DNA from: Drosophila miranda
Lineage: Eukaryota > Arthropoda > Insecta > Diptera > Drosophilidae
Assembly: GCF_003369915.1 (NCBI RefSeq)
Contig: NC_046676.1
Coordinates: 16,598,001 to 16,662,000 of the forward strand
Length of the DNA: 64,000 bases
Direction: 5' to 3'
In this document: positions 1 through 12,500 of the stretch, piece after piece
How positions within the stretch are numbered: position 1 is the stretch's first letter
How the letters are laid out: the number at the start of each line of letters is the position of its first letter
The notes under the pieces: generated by a model
What the model saw: only the letters and a program-made list of their open reading frames with translations
What the model was told of the DNA's origin: nothing
Database searches by the model: none
Program-made: the position numbers and the translations under genes

Positions 1-3000
1 TCAGCTCCAGTCCCGGCTACAACTCGAAGCTTATGGAGGTGCCGCTTCTGCCCTTGGCATCATCGAGTCAGAGCGGTCGCAAGGGCAACAATCCGGGCAT
101 GGCCCAGCGCCAGCAGACGCCACTAATGGACCTGGCACCCACACGCTTCAGCAAGCTGCTTCCGGCAGTGCCGCCGCCGCGGGGAAAGATCAATTTCCGC
201 CAGGACTCGACCATTTCTAGCGATAGTTTCAGCCAGACTTCCAGCCCCGGCTACAATTCGAAACTCATGGAAGCCCCACTTCTGCCCTCCTTGTCGGCAA
301 AGCGACTGTGCAGCGGTAAGTGATAAGAGGACATACGCGACACTCAAACTGTTACTAACTGATGTCGAATCCTAGCCCCGGCTCCGATTGTCTGCCGCCA
401 GGGAGTGCAACACGAGCCCATCGAGGAGCTGGAGCCCCCGCAGACGCTGTCGCCCCTCAACAAGACGAGTGCTCCGCCCAGCAGCTTGCAGACCATTGTG
501 CGCTTTCAGAATGGAGCACCCCACACCATGTCCTTGCAACATCAGGTACAGTGGCAGAACCTTGAAGCCTAATCCTAGAAAAACCTACTCAATCGATGAC
601 TTTTTAGATCATCAATCGACGCAAGAGCTCCAATCCGTACATCACCAACGGACGCTTGAAGTTCCGCCTGTTCCAGATACTGATCAACGCCTTTGCTCTG
701 CTGGCCATTGCTGGTGGATTGGCCGCGTACTTCAACGCCTATCCGACCATCAAGTTCGTGAATAAGACCATCATCAACACCATCCATGTGGAGGAGAACT
801 CGAGCTTTGGCAAGAACCCCGCCCCCGGCACCTGTCTGCCCATCATCGTGCGCTTCTGTCAGGGCCCGCAGATACCCTACAACTACACGGTCTTCCCCAA
901 CTACATCGGTCACTTTGGTCAGCTGGAGACGCAAGTGGTAAATATGGTGCGAGCTCCTTGCCATCCTATTAATCCACCTCGCTTGCAGGACCTGGACTCT
1001 TACGAGGCTCTTGTGGACGTCCGCTGCTATGAGCTGGTCTCCCTGTTCCTGTGCACCCTCTTCGTGCCCAAGTGTGGTCAGAGTGGGTGAGTTTTGAGTG
1101 GGTGAGAAAATGCATGGGTGGATCTAAGATGAGAGGCGATGAACAGACTCTGAAAGATGGGATACAAGTATTTTGGGGGAACCTGATAAAAAAGATTAGG
1201 GATTAGGTAGACTGAAAAAGGGCCTCAAAAGAACATGTGCATGATGTGCATCTTGAATCCTGACTAAACAAGTTATATCCATTCGATTCCATAGTGCCAC
1301 AGTGCCGCCGTGCAAGACGCTCTGCACTGAGACAATGCGCCGATGCGGGTTCTTCTTCGACGTGTTCGGGCTGAGTCTTCCCGAGTATCTGAACTGCAAG
1401 CTCTTTAAGGACTTCCCCAGCTCCGAGGACTGCGTGGGTCTGGAGGAGGTGCGTGACGTTATGATAGCGGCCTCTAATCCCAGGTGCGATGGCTTTCAGT
1501 GCGACCAGAACCGCTGCCTGCCGATGGAATACGTCTGCGATGGACACTTGGATTGCATGGACCAGACCGACGAGGGAAGCTGCGACCGGTGTGGCGTGGA
1601 CGAGATCTACTGTGGAGACAACCAGTGTATTGCAATCAAGCACATCTGCGATGGTATCATCGACTGTCCGTACGGCCAGGATGAGCGTAATTGCCGTGAG
1701 TATTGGGATCCTCTTGAGTCTGATTGAGCCCTCACCATGATCCATCGCCTTTGCAGTGAGGCTGAGTGAGCGGAATGGGGATGTGGGCGCAGGGGTTCTG
1801 GAGGTCTACCGCATCGGACAGCGCCAGTGGATGCCCGCCTGCGTAAAGAACTGGGACCGGGCCGTCTCACCCAGCGCCGTGTGCTCCATTCTTGGCTACT
1901 CGGCCGTGAACGCCACCAGTGTCCTAACTCAGCGAACACACCGTCCGCTACTGGCCTCGGTTAACGTCTCCACCGACATCTGGAAGATGTACGCCAAGCG
2001 GCGCTCCACCCTGATGCAGGAGTTCGCCAACTGCAAAAAGACCGAGGACTATCCCATGGCCGAGCTAACGTGCTCCAACTATGGTAAGTCGAGAAAAAGT
2101 TCTCCACTGTTGGAATGATGGCTGACGGCTGTTTTCCACCCTCATAGAGTGCGGCAGGGTGAAACGTGGACGCCACAAGCCCTCCAGGCGGATCATTGGA
2201 GGCAGCCAGGCCAATCCCGGCAACTGGCCCTTCCTCGCCGCTATTCTGGGCGGGCCCGAGAAGATCTTCTACTGCGCCGGCGTCCTCATATCTGATCAGT
2301 GGGTGCTCACCGCCTCCCACTGCGTGGGCAAGTAAGTACCGCATCGCCCTTACTGCCACTGCCATTCCATTTCCGACTCTGCCGCTTAATCCTGTCCTGT
2401 GTCCTTTCTGTGGTTGCAGTTACACCGTCATCGATCTGGAGGACTGGACCATTCAGCTGGGCGTGACGCGCCGCAACTCCTTCACATACACGGGCCAGAA
2501 GGTCAAGGTAAAGGCTGTCATTCCCCATCCGCAGTACAACATGGCTATTGCCCACGACAACGACATTGCCCTGTTCCAGGTAGGTTTTCTGGTCTCACGA
2601 ACATCACTACATCCATGTAATGTATCAATTTTCCCACAGTTGGCCACGCGTGTTTCCTTCCACGAGCATCTGTTGCCCGTTTGCCTGCCGCCACCAAGCG
2701 TGAGGAATCTCCACTCCGGCACCCTCTGCACCGTCATCGGATGGGGCAAGCGCGAGGAAAAGGACCGTGAGTGAAGCCACTGCCAGTCGGGACGGGACGG
2801 GAATATTGGACTGATCTCTTGTTTACTCCACAGCCAAGTCAACCTACGAGTTCATAGTCAATGAGGTGCAGGTGCCCATTATCACGCGCAACCAGTGCGA
2901 CGAGTGGCTCGACAATCTGACCGTCTCGGAGGGCATGGTATGCGCAGGCTTTGATGATGGCGGCAAGGATGCCTGTCAGGTGAGTAGCAGCTTCGAGCCG

Positions 3001-3350
3001 CTTCGAGCTGTGTGTGGATAAGGTGATCTTTTTTGCAGGGTGACTCGGGTGGTCCGCTGCTCTGTCCGTATCCGGGCGAAAAGGACCGCTGGTTTGTCGG
3101 CGGCATTGTGTCGTGGGGCATAATGTGTGCCCACCCAAAGCTGCCCGGTGTTTACGCGAACGTGGTGCAGTATGTGCCCTGGATCCAGGAGCAGATGCAA
3201 AAGCATGCACGACCTATCGGCGAGGAGCGCATCAACAAATATGATTTGCATCCGGGCGGACCTGACATGCTTTCCAAAATAGCCACGGATCCCTCGCGAA
3301 ACGGGAAGCCCTATTACTACACCCACGGCAAGGTCATGACCCATGACTAA
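1..3350 (+). CDS. Corin: Corin, type II transmembrane serine protease (5' end outside window)
   Basis: Coding exons read as 3-315, 376-545, 608-937, 989-1086, 1295-1695, 1757-2083, 2148-2331, 2420-2579, 2640-2766, 2834-2979 and 3039-3350; all junctions are GT-AG and in phase, and the start lies before the window. Order of parts: cytosolic tail, one membrane segment (around 660-740, [17 protein letters not shown]), a cysteine-rich frizzled domain (about 820-1440), two LDL-receptor class A repeats ([13 protein letters not shown] and [15 protein letters not shown]), an SRCR-like domain (1757-2083), then a trypsin-fold protease beginning RIIGG. The catalytic His is in TASHC, Asp in HDNDIAL and Ser in GDSGGP; the Asp six residues before that Ser predicts cleavage after Arg or Lys. 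This order is that of corin, which activates pro-natriuretic peptide in mammals; the fly substrate is unknown to me. The protein should sit in the plasma membrane with the protease outside. Confidence 0.93.
3..291 (+). repeat. Internal protein repeat in the Corin cytosolic tail
   Basis: The peptide [11 protein letters not shown](V/A)PLLP occurs at codons starting about position 6 and again about 240, an exact offset of 234 bases (78 codons). The intervening tail is rich in Ser, Pro and Gln. This looks like an internal duplication within the cytosolic region; the first unit may extend left of the window. Confidence 0.7.
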
Positions 3351-3764
3351 ACACAGACATAGATTTAACAGAAGTAATGTATATGATGGGATAAGGAGAG
3401 AGATGAGATGCAGGAGAGACATCAGTGGACAGACGCAGCAAATACTTGAATACAGCATTTGTGCTTACAGCATTGCAAAAAGTACACAAAATAGAGTTCC
3501 AGAAACCGGAAACACCCAGATCAGAGGTGCTCAATGTGGCGAGCGATGGATAGGATATATTTTGCTACTGAACTTACGGTATTTTGGCGGATCTCGACGC
3601 GTATCGAGCTAGCTAGCATAACACCGATGCAGGCAACATAATCATGTGTCAATTTGCCGAATTTATTTGTCAATTTTTTTACAAAGAGATTTCTATGAAC
3701 CCAAAAGAGAGCAACTGAAGGAAAACCAAAGATAATCCAAACCAAAAAGGCGAAACTATATGTC

Positions 3765-3770
3765 AATAAA
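3765..3770 (+). terminator. Candidate Corin polyadenylation signal
   Basis: AATAAA 415 bases after the Corin stop codon; a second one lies at 3931-3936. Position fits a 3' end, but usage is unknown. Confidence 0.4.
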
Positions 3771-5117
3771 TAATGAATAACCGATTTATATATTTACACA
3801 AAAAAAGAAGATAAACGATATACAATACATATATAAACACGGAAGAGGATGTGGAGTATACCCTAAACCTAATCTAACCGATATGTAACCGATTGGTAAA
3901 TGTGTCTAAATATCCCGAGTCGTCCCAGACAATAAATCAATTTCATAGCTGAATTTCGTGTTGAAAGGTACTGTTAATGGAAGCCTTTCTATAAATAAGA
4001 AAACGGCAAGCAAACATTTTATTAATCCCAAGACAAAAATGTATGATTGCCGCCAAATAAATATACAAATATATTTACATATATCGAGAAATTAATATAA
4101 AAAAAAATAACATACCTACCATATAGTAGATCCAAAACTATTAAGTGTTAAAAACTAGAACGGAAAATAATTTCTGTAGACACGATCTATGTAACTAAAA
4201 CTAAACAAAAGGAAACTGCTGATCTACAGCATTTAAGGGGTGTTCCTGTTGCAGAATCTTCTTCAGAGAGCTGGTCGTATACCAAAGAATCTACATGGTA
4301 AACAGAGTGCAGTTGACAATAAAGATAACTACAAATGCACAATAAGCAAAATGTTTGCATCTAGTATATAAGTAATGAAAATAATAACTATAATGCGTGG
4401 GTTTCAGCTTTAAAAACACGAAAGAACAAAGAGAAATGTCACAAGGAACAGTACAGTACAGTACAGTACAGAATATAAATGTATATGTTATATAATAATA
4501 TAGTATGATGAGCGATAATGAAGTAGTAATCCATATATGTGCTGCTTGTATTATTTACTATTCACACTGTGAATATCAGAATGTGTCTGTCTACATTCTT
4601 CTCAATAGATAATAGACATACAAAATATATAACTAAATATTTAGAGATATTTACACATCGGCTCAACTTGTTTCGCACGTGCCCCAACCAAGAATATCAC
4701 CATGATTGGTACTATTTTCCCTACATTTCCCTCACTCATTCTATACCCTGAACCTATGCCACCTATGCTTACCTTAGGCGTAGGGTAGCACCTAGTAGAC
4801 ATGACATACTAAGGTACAACTATTTTGCTAACTGAAAAAGGAGAAACGAAAAGGAAGAAAATGTATGTAAAATATTCGTAACGTAACAAAAGACTCAAAA
4901 TTGGTTGTTTCAGCTGACAGAATACACTAGAACACATACTACACACCACACACAAAGTTGAGCTTTGAAAAATGTACAGCTTTGGCCAGGATTTCAAGTG
5001 CTTGATTATTAAAAAACCTATGATTTCTAACGTATAACCGTTTACCGTTTACTAATAGCTCTAGTTGGCCTGTATACATATACAAATATAGCTATATAGC
5101 TATACATACATTCATAT

Positions 5118-5120
5118 ACA

Positions 5121-5157
<37 letters not shown>
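5118..5157. repeat. TA dinucleotide microsatellite
   Basis: An almost pure run of alternating T and A inside the AT-rich spacer after Corin. Confidence 0.85.
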
Positions 5158-6894
5158 CATGCATGTTTTGTACAATCAGTTTACAAGTGAAAAAAATGTA
5201 TTACTAGTTTTAATGGGGGTTTAGTTTAATGAAGCGCATATTACACAAGGCACAACAGCATGTTTAAAAAGAACATGCACACAGAAAGCGAAAAAAAAAA
5301 ACACACAAAAAACAAAACCAATATGTAACTGAAATATATACAAGAAATATACATATAACGGTATAGATATATTCTATATATATATACATATTGTAGCTGT
5401 AGCTTTTAAGCAGATGTGATGGTGTCTAAATATATACATACATACATACAAACATGCATATTAACAAGTGGAAAAGCTTAGTTTATACACAAAAGAATCT
5501 GTGGCTTTTGTAGAATAAGCCGAGGAAAACCAACAGATAAGATATATCAAAGACAATACATATAAAGATATACATATACGAGTATTATGCTTGTTTCGAT
5601 TTCGTGCATTATATATATCCATACATATATAGAAAAATATGTGCAATTTTTGTTTGACCTCTTTCCCTTCAGTTTCTCGATCTGACTCATATTCATTTTG
5701 CAGTTCTGATCCATCCGATGTGATGTGGATGGATCGTCCACTTCCAGAGCTATTTTTATACACCCATGCTAGAGGCATGCTCCAGGCTACTATCAAAACG
5801 CTTAGCTTTATGTACACTTAGTCTAAACGAAACAAAAAATGAATAGAAAAATGAATACGTCAATATGTTTAAATGTAAAAATGCTTAGCATTGTCGTCAA
5901 GTGAAGTGTGAGTGAAATATGTTACATGCGGGGGTCACCCGATAGACAGGGGGCCCGGCATGAATTAGCAGATTAGATAAATACTAAGTACAATATGCAT
6001 ACAATCACAAAACAAAGTCCCACGAATAGGGAGCCCGCGCAAGCCCCAGCATCCTAGTTGAATAGCCGTGCTTGAAAGATTCGGTTCTTTTCCGCATGCT
6101 CCATGACACTTAAAAATTACATAAACTAAATATAAATTATGAAGAAAACCGATTAACCGAAAAAAACCAGAAAACTGTAGCGAAACTTGAATGTAAATGT
6201 AGCAAAATTCCAAAAATTAAGAAAAACCTGGAAGCTGATTAACAAACTAGATGAATTTACATGCGTCACGTCACGAAAAAGCATACACAAGTATCAGAAT
6301 ATCAGAATATACGATTACGAGAATATACAATACATATATGTATGTATGTTTAAAGAGCATAATTCGATTCGAGATTGAGGAGAGAAGCAGGAAGCACTTG
6401 TTATTTATGCACAGATGGAACTTTGTAAAGAATTTACAAGATCAAACATTGACAATAAAATACAAACTGAATTTTTTCCTTTGAGCTGGACAAGCGCAGC
6501 GCATCGGAAGCATTGAGAATTTATGAAAAGTTTTACAATCCGTGAAATTGTTGAACATTTTTTTTGGACAAAAATAGAGATTAATAACTTTGACTTTGAC
6601 AATGCGGCGGTCATTTGGGACTGGCCATACAATAACTGGAAGAGTGCAGAAGGCCTAAATAAAACTACATATAATACACACAAACACGTATAACCAACTA
6701 AATGCTAAAAGCAAAATGTCATACATATATACATGATATATACCTACACACGTACATACATATATATATATATATAAATGTTAGAAAATAAATGTATAAA
6801 AACACATGTGTATTGTTGCCAATGTCTTTTTCTTCACACTTTATGCCTAATCTATGTAATTACTTATTTCTATGTACTATAGGTAAATGCAGCT

Positions 6895-7698
6895 TCATTT
6901 GAGGTAGCTCTGTACAACATCCCGCATATCCTTGATGACCTGTCGCTGATCGGTGGCGCCCACCACCGCTGTGCCCGAGACAATCATGTTGGCTCCCGAT
7001 TTGGCACAGCATTCAATGGTTTTTGGGCCCACACCGCCATCCACTTCAATATCCAGATTGGGGTAGTTTTGGCGCAGCCATTCCACTTTGGGCATCATGT
7101 CGGCCATAAACGATTGACCCCCGAAGCCGGGCTCGACAGTCATTACCAGTACAACATCGGCTATGCTTATATACTTCTCCAAATCCGCCACCTGTAAACA
7201 TACATACGTAGTGGGGAAAACATGTGTTATAGCGCTCAATTGGAATTATAAACATAACCTCAACTGACTTTGGTGCCCGGCTTAATGGCCAATCCCACCT
7301 GCATGCCGGCCTCCTGTACCAGACGGCTGACCTTGTACACATCATCCACCGGCTCAATGTGGAACGTGTAGAGGTTAACGCCCGCATCAGCCATGGGGGA
7401 TATCCACTGCTCTGGATTCTGGACCATCATGTGCGTCTCAAAGAACGCGGTCTGTGGATTTACACGGGTAAGTCAAAATAAAGTGGAGTGGACCAAAAAA
7501 TAGCCAATTTACCTTGATTTTGTTGCGCAAGCTCTTGACCATTGGATGACCAAAGGTGAGGTTCGGAACAAAGTTTCCATCCATCACGTCCAGGTGCAGG
7601 TAGTCGGCCCCATTGTCCAGTAACTTTTTGGACTCCGCAGCCAGATTGGCAAGATCGGCGTTCAGAATGCTAGGACCGATTTTAGCTTTCACCGACAT
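6895..7698 (-). CDS. Rpe: Ribulose-phosphate 3-epimerase
   Basis: Three exons on the minus strand: 7698-7513, 7451-7269 and 7191-6895, total 666 bases, 221 residues plus stop, close to the usual 220-230. The second intron uses a GTCAGT donor, needed to keep the frame and give IKPGTKVADLEKY. The enzyme interconverts ribulose 5-phosphate and xylulose 5-phosphate in the cytosolic pentose phosphate pathway. Family marks are visible: [16 protein letters not shown] with metal-binding His and Asp, ETHMMVQNP with a further His, [10 protein letters not shown] phosphate loop, and DIEVDGGVG with the catalytic Asp. All expected metal ligands are present, so the gene should be active. It lies 614 bp downstream of boca on the same strand. 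Confidence 0.96.
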
Positions 7699-8312
7699 TT
7701 TCTTGGCACAGCTACAGAGTGATCGAAGCAGTTGGGGGCTTGAGAACGCCGTTTTGTCGTGTTAAGGTCAAACAAAGGGGAGCCGGAGGAGCACGCTCGG
7801 AGTTTGCATTTGAGAAAAAAATTTGAGAGACTGAGAATTTGAGAACGCATCAGGCAGCTGTTGTTTGTGTAAAATGTCATATTTCTCGGATTTTCTGTTC
7901 GGTTTAGTATTAGTAGCTAGCTCAGACCCTCAGCACTAAACAGATAGTTTTATACGATAAATTCATATATTTTCCACATGATTGGATAAGTTTCTGTACT
8001 TTATATTTTCGGATTGCTTATAAAATAGCGTTTAAGTAAAACAGGTCAAACAAAATTTCCACAATTTACATTGTAACTACAGATTTTATACATGTCTATC
8101 TACACCAAAAACAAGAGATATATTTTTCACATTACCGATACAAAAGGCGCATCTCGAAGAAGTTGCAAGGTGTGAGACCTAGAGAGGGTGACATGCGAAG
8201 AGTAAAAGAATAGGGGTATACTCTTCAATTAATTAACTTTATTTAAATTTGTTCATCTTTGTGCTTAAAGGACTATGTTTAATGAGAATGTAAGTTCCAG
8301 CTTGCGCGGTGT
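7699..8312. other. Spacer between boca and Rpe
   Basis: Holds the likely 3' UTR of boca (AATAAA on the minus strand at 8238-8243) and the promoter and 5' UTR of Rpe. No exon seen. Confidence 0.6.
8238..8243 (-). terminator. boca polyadenylation signal
   Basis: AATAAA on the minus strand about 70 bases after the boca stop codon, in the expected place for a short 3' UTR. Confidence 0.65.
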
Positions 8313-8910
8313 CTAGAGCTCGTCCTTTACGTGTATGCCTGGGTATTCCTTGTTCTCGATGGAAACGCCCTTGCAGCGGTCCTGTTCGACCAAGAAGTCC
8401 TTTGCCTCCCAGGCTTGGCCACCGTCTTTGAAGAGAAAGATGGCACGGTTGTCATCGACCATATACCTCTCTGCCTGAATGTGGTTATTCCATAGGCTGG
8501 TCTGCCAGAGCTTGGTAATGGTTTCGCCTTCCTCACGCGTTGGGTTGCCGGTAACGGAGACGAATGTCATGAGCGTGCGTCCCTTCTTCGATACTTTTAA
8601 CAAGTCTTCGGGGTTCTTGCTGTCCAGATTTGAGAGATCAATCTTCGGCTGAGGGCGCAAGTGCTCGGGCAGCTCGTCCGGCTCTAGTGGCTCCTCATCT
8701 TCCTGTAAAGACTCCTTTTCATTATTCTGGCTCTTTTGTTGCCATTTGTATGATACTTGCATCCCACTGGTCCAGCAGACGTTCCAAATCAGCTTCGCTA
8801 TAGTCGCGTATGTCCTTCTTGGCCCATGCCGGTTTTTCTTCTTCTGCGAACTTCTTTGCCAGCACAACAGGCGCAAGTGCCAGGCACAGCAAAAGAAGAC
8901 TTGCTTGCAT
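8313..8910 (-). CDS. boca: Boca, Mesd-family ER chaperone for LDL-receptor-family proteins
   Basis: Two exons, 8910-8761 and 8702-8313, encode 179 residues. The start codon gives a hydrophobic signal peptide (MQASLLLLCLALAPVVLA) and the protein ends in the ER-retention tetrapeptide KDEL. The central block with GRTLMTFVSVTGNPT and the segment SLWNNHIQAERYMVDDNRAIF mark the Mesd fold. Known role of the family: folding of beta-propeller/EGF modules of LDL-receptor-type proteins in the ER, in flies Arrow and Yolkless. The 58-base intron begins with GC (GCAAGT) rather than GT; no GT alternative keeps QWD followed by EDEEPLEPDEL in frame. It is divergent with Vps13, 678 bp apart. Confidence 0.96.
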
Positions 8911-9588
8911 TTTAATTTAATTTAAAGTTTATTTCGCACGCAGACAACCAAACACGTCACCTATTCATGTCCAAATAATCACAGAAAACATCGAAACAGA
9001 GAAAATCGAAGTTCTTCCACCTCTAGCACACACGTACACGTAAAACACAACGAAATATCGCCGGACAGCTGGGAGCGCAACGGACAAGAATTTTGTATTG
9101 CGTATTGAAATGCCGCACTCTATGCGGGTAAATAGTGTTTAGTAAATAGGGATAACTAAGTTTAACTATAGCTAAAAGCGAAGAAAAGACACGTGCAATA
9201 AACGGGAACAGTGCGCCGCTGATAGAGGGTTTCGGAAGGTGTGGAACTGACCACTACCTCACTTCGCGTCAATTAACGTGGGATATTGAAAACAATGCGG
9301 TCTATTAATATGTGTCAAAACATTTGACTTGCGTTCTCTGTCGGAACAGTCGGTAATGCCGATGACATCATCATCATTGTGTTTATGTGTTTGCCTCGTT
9401 CCATCTGTTTTGTATTTCGTATTTTTTAGAAAAATCTGTACCCACACAACGAAAGCGAGTGCAAAAGTGTTTAACGCAAGATACCCGCTAGACGAGCGCG
9501 GCGGCCTCTCCCACAAATTGTTTAAACAAAAGAAAGGAAGGAAGAAAAATCAATAAATAAAATCAACACGCCCAGCTGCTAGTACAAG
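8911..9588. promoter_or_regulatory. Shared divergent promoter region, boca / Vps13
   Basis: The 678 bp between the two start codons must hold both promoters and 5' UTRs. No TATA box stands out. Open frames in it (for example at 9259-9516) have no family character. Confidence 0.55.
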
Positions 9589-12500
9589 ATGGTCTTCGAG
9601 GCAGTTGTTGCCGATGTCCTCAACAAGGTGCTGGGAGACTACATCGAGAACTTGGATCGTAACCAGCTCAAAATAGGCATTTGGGGAGGTAAGTTCATAA
9701 TTTTATTCTGAACCCCCCAAAGTATGACACAATTGGGCTCCACACGAACGCGATTCCAACTACCTTTGCCTTTGTTTAATCCATTTTATATATCACCCGC
9801 TATTTTATTGCTCTATCTGCACGCACTGTTTGCTTTTGCGACCCCCAACAACCACACCGATGACCTTATCCTTCGTAATTCATGATTACGCGAAGTGACC
9901 CAAATTCAGCCTTCGCTGAACGAACATAATAGAGAGGCATTGGCATGGGCCCGAGAGGCACAGCTGAGAATAAGTTTCACGCTCTCAACGGCACTCCCAT
10001 GATTCGGATTCGGATTCGGATTCGGATTCGGATGGGTGGCGAAGTGGGGAGCGGCCAACTGTTGCGTCTGTAGAGAGCCAGCAGATGCGCCATGTGTATC
10101 ATTCGTAGGGCCAGCCAGGCCACCCAGCTGCAAGCATCGGCAACAGGCGAATGTTTTTGCGGCTTCTATTTACACTTCTTCTTTAGCCTACATGTACAAT
10201 CTTGATATTTATATAGGTATACATGTACATGCACATATCGAGTGGTTGGAAACTGTAAACACTTGGTCTTATTAAATACTGCGCCCATTGAAACAGTTTC
10301 TTTGGCCTCAGACAATGCTGCGATAGACCAAGTCAAGTGCACGTGTACTGTGGTATATAGGGTGCCCCTGAGGGGCCGTCCTTGGGGTCCACATCACCAA
10401 AAAATACCAAGTTCAAGGGACTAGTCAATAAATAAAAATCTACCAAACAAACTGGTTTATTTCAGGTCGGAGCCACCGCCAAGCTTGGTTTTTTTTATTT
10501 TTTGTGTGCGTTCAACTTGAACTTGATGACATAATGCTAGCCCGTGCAGCGTCATGAATTAATTTCGAACTCAAGTTATTTTGAACAGAGTGTATCCGAA
10601 GAGAAGAACAGTGGGCTTTTGTTTTATGTGACCAAAGGCAGTCTAGTAAGGGGTTATTTGTAATACGCCACTAGAATAAGACGTCTTTTCCGGCTTAGTT
10701 TTTGTAGGGATTCCCTTTCGACTTGAGATTATTGTATCATCAATTTTCTTGCGAAAATACAAAGCTCTCAAAGCATCAACATTATATATTTCATCACAAA
10801 AATGCAATGGAAATACGAGCACATCATTTATTTGTCATCATTTGCTGATAGGGCAGAAAAATTGCACCGAATTTGTTTTTTTTTGTAAAATAAACAATTC
10901 TTATCTCGGCTGGCCTCAATCATGCGAGTAGTAAACAGATGATTGTTTTCCTAATTTCTTGAGTTACTTTTTCTTATTGAATCGTTTCATTGATAAACTG
11001 AGCCTTTGTTTGGATTAATTCTCTTGCCAGGAATCGGGAATCACTTGTAGGTTCAGCCTCTATTCATAAGATAGCACGACCCGCTTGTGGGGCCTCCTAT
11101 CAGTGGCTCTGTGATGTCAGTTGCATATGCTTTGTGTGATTAATGAACTCGCTCGCCAAACTATTGACCCACATGCGTTTAATTCAATTAATATTCAACG
11201 TTCTCCCTCTGCTCATTAGAAATTCCAAGCATTCAAGAAAACACTCGAAACTCAAAATATAAAAAGCGGCATGCCCAAAAGCCAGACGCTTTTTGTTGGA
11301 ATTGATATATTGGGTGGTGTGCTGGTTCCTATAAATACAGCATACAGTGCGTATAACTAGCATAAGACAGCAAAAGAGTTAGTTCAATAACCGGAAATCT
11401 CTATTCAATGTCACTTTCTTGTCGGTCTGGGCATATTCTACTGTCACGCACTGTAAACCTTATTTGTTTATCGCCGCTTCGCTTTTGCTAACATGCATCA
11501 CCCCCGCCCCCGCAGATAGTAGCAATACATCAAAAAGTTGACCAATTACTGGACAAATTTGAAGCAAATGGAATCGCATTTATTTCCCATTATATGTGCA
11601 TATATGTACATATGTGAAATTACATGGCTCTTTACCCACTCTTTGTTTTTGTTTCTTATCAGGCGATGTGGTTTTGCAAAACCTAAAGATACGCGAGAGT
11701 GCCCTGGAAGATTTGGACCTGCCGGTTCAGATTGTCTACGGATATTTGGGTGAGTGTGAGGGACATGTAAGGGAAGAAAATGGGCACTGAAATGAGTCTC
11801 TTGTTAGGTAAACTGGTGCTGAAGATACCATGGAAGAATCTGTACAGCCAGCCCGTGATCGTGAACATTGAAGATCTCTATGTCCTGGTCTCGCCCAATA
11901 ACAATGTCCAGTACAATGCGGAGAAGGAGGCCAAGTATGAACTGGATGCCAAGAGGGCGGCGCTAGATGCCCTCGAGGCGGCCCGCAAAAAGGAGATTGA
12001 GAAAAGTGAGGCTGAATAAAAATTAGACAGAACGTACTTGCGAACGCTTCATCTGGCCTCCTCTCTTTTCAGATACAGCCAAGCCCGATGCTGGATTTGC
12101 CGAGAAACTAACTGCGCAGATTGTGAACAATCTGCAGGTGACGATAAGCAATGTGCATTTGCGATACGAGGACAGCACAACGACCGGCAGTCCGTTCTCC
12201 TTTGGCGTATCGCTACACAGTCTCGAACTCTTCACCACGGACAGCAACTGGGACAATACCTACATGACGGAGCAGGCCTCCCAGGTGTTCAAGATAGCGA
12301 ATCTCTCCTGCCTGTCTGCCTACATGAACTGCACCGCTCGTCTCTTTGCCAAGGAGGCGACATCGCTCACGGAACTCTTCCAGACGAGCATTGCCCGCAA
12401 GGACTTCAAGCCCCTGCACTACAACTACGTGCTGGGGCCCATCTCGTGCAATGCCAAGCTGAAGCTGAACATGAATCCCGAGCTCGATAGCCCGGCCTTC

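Larger units (their letters stand above)
3351..6894. other. AT-rich gene-free stretch downstream of Corin
   Basis: Three and a half kilobases without a convincing exon. AATAAA hexamers at 3765-3770 and 3931-3936 could end the Corin transcript, but a longer 3' UTR is possible. Simple repeats include a GTACA-type run near 4446-4470 and TA runs near 5118-5157 and 6751-6777. Open frames here are short and of skewed composition. No RNA gene was recognised. Confidence 0.6.
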
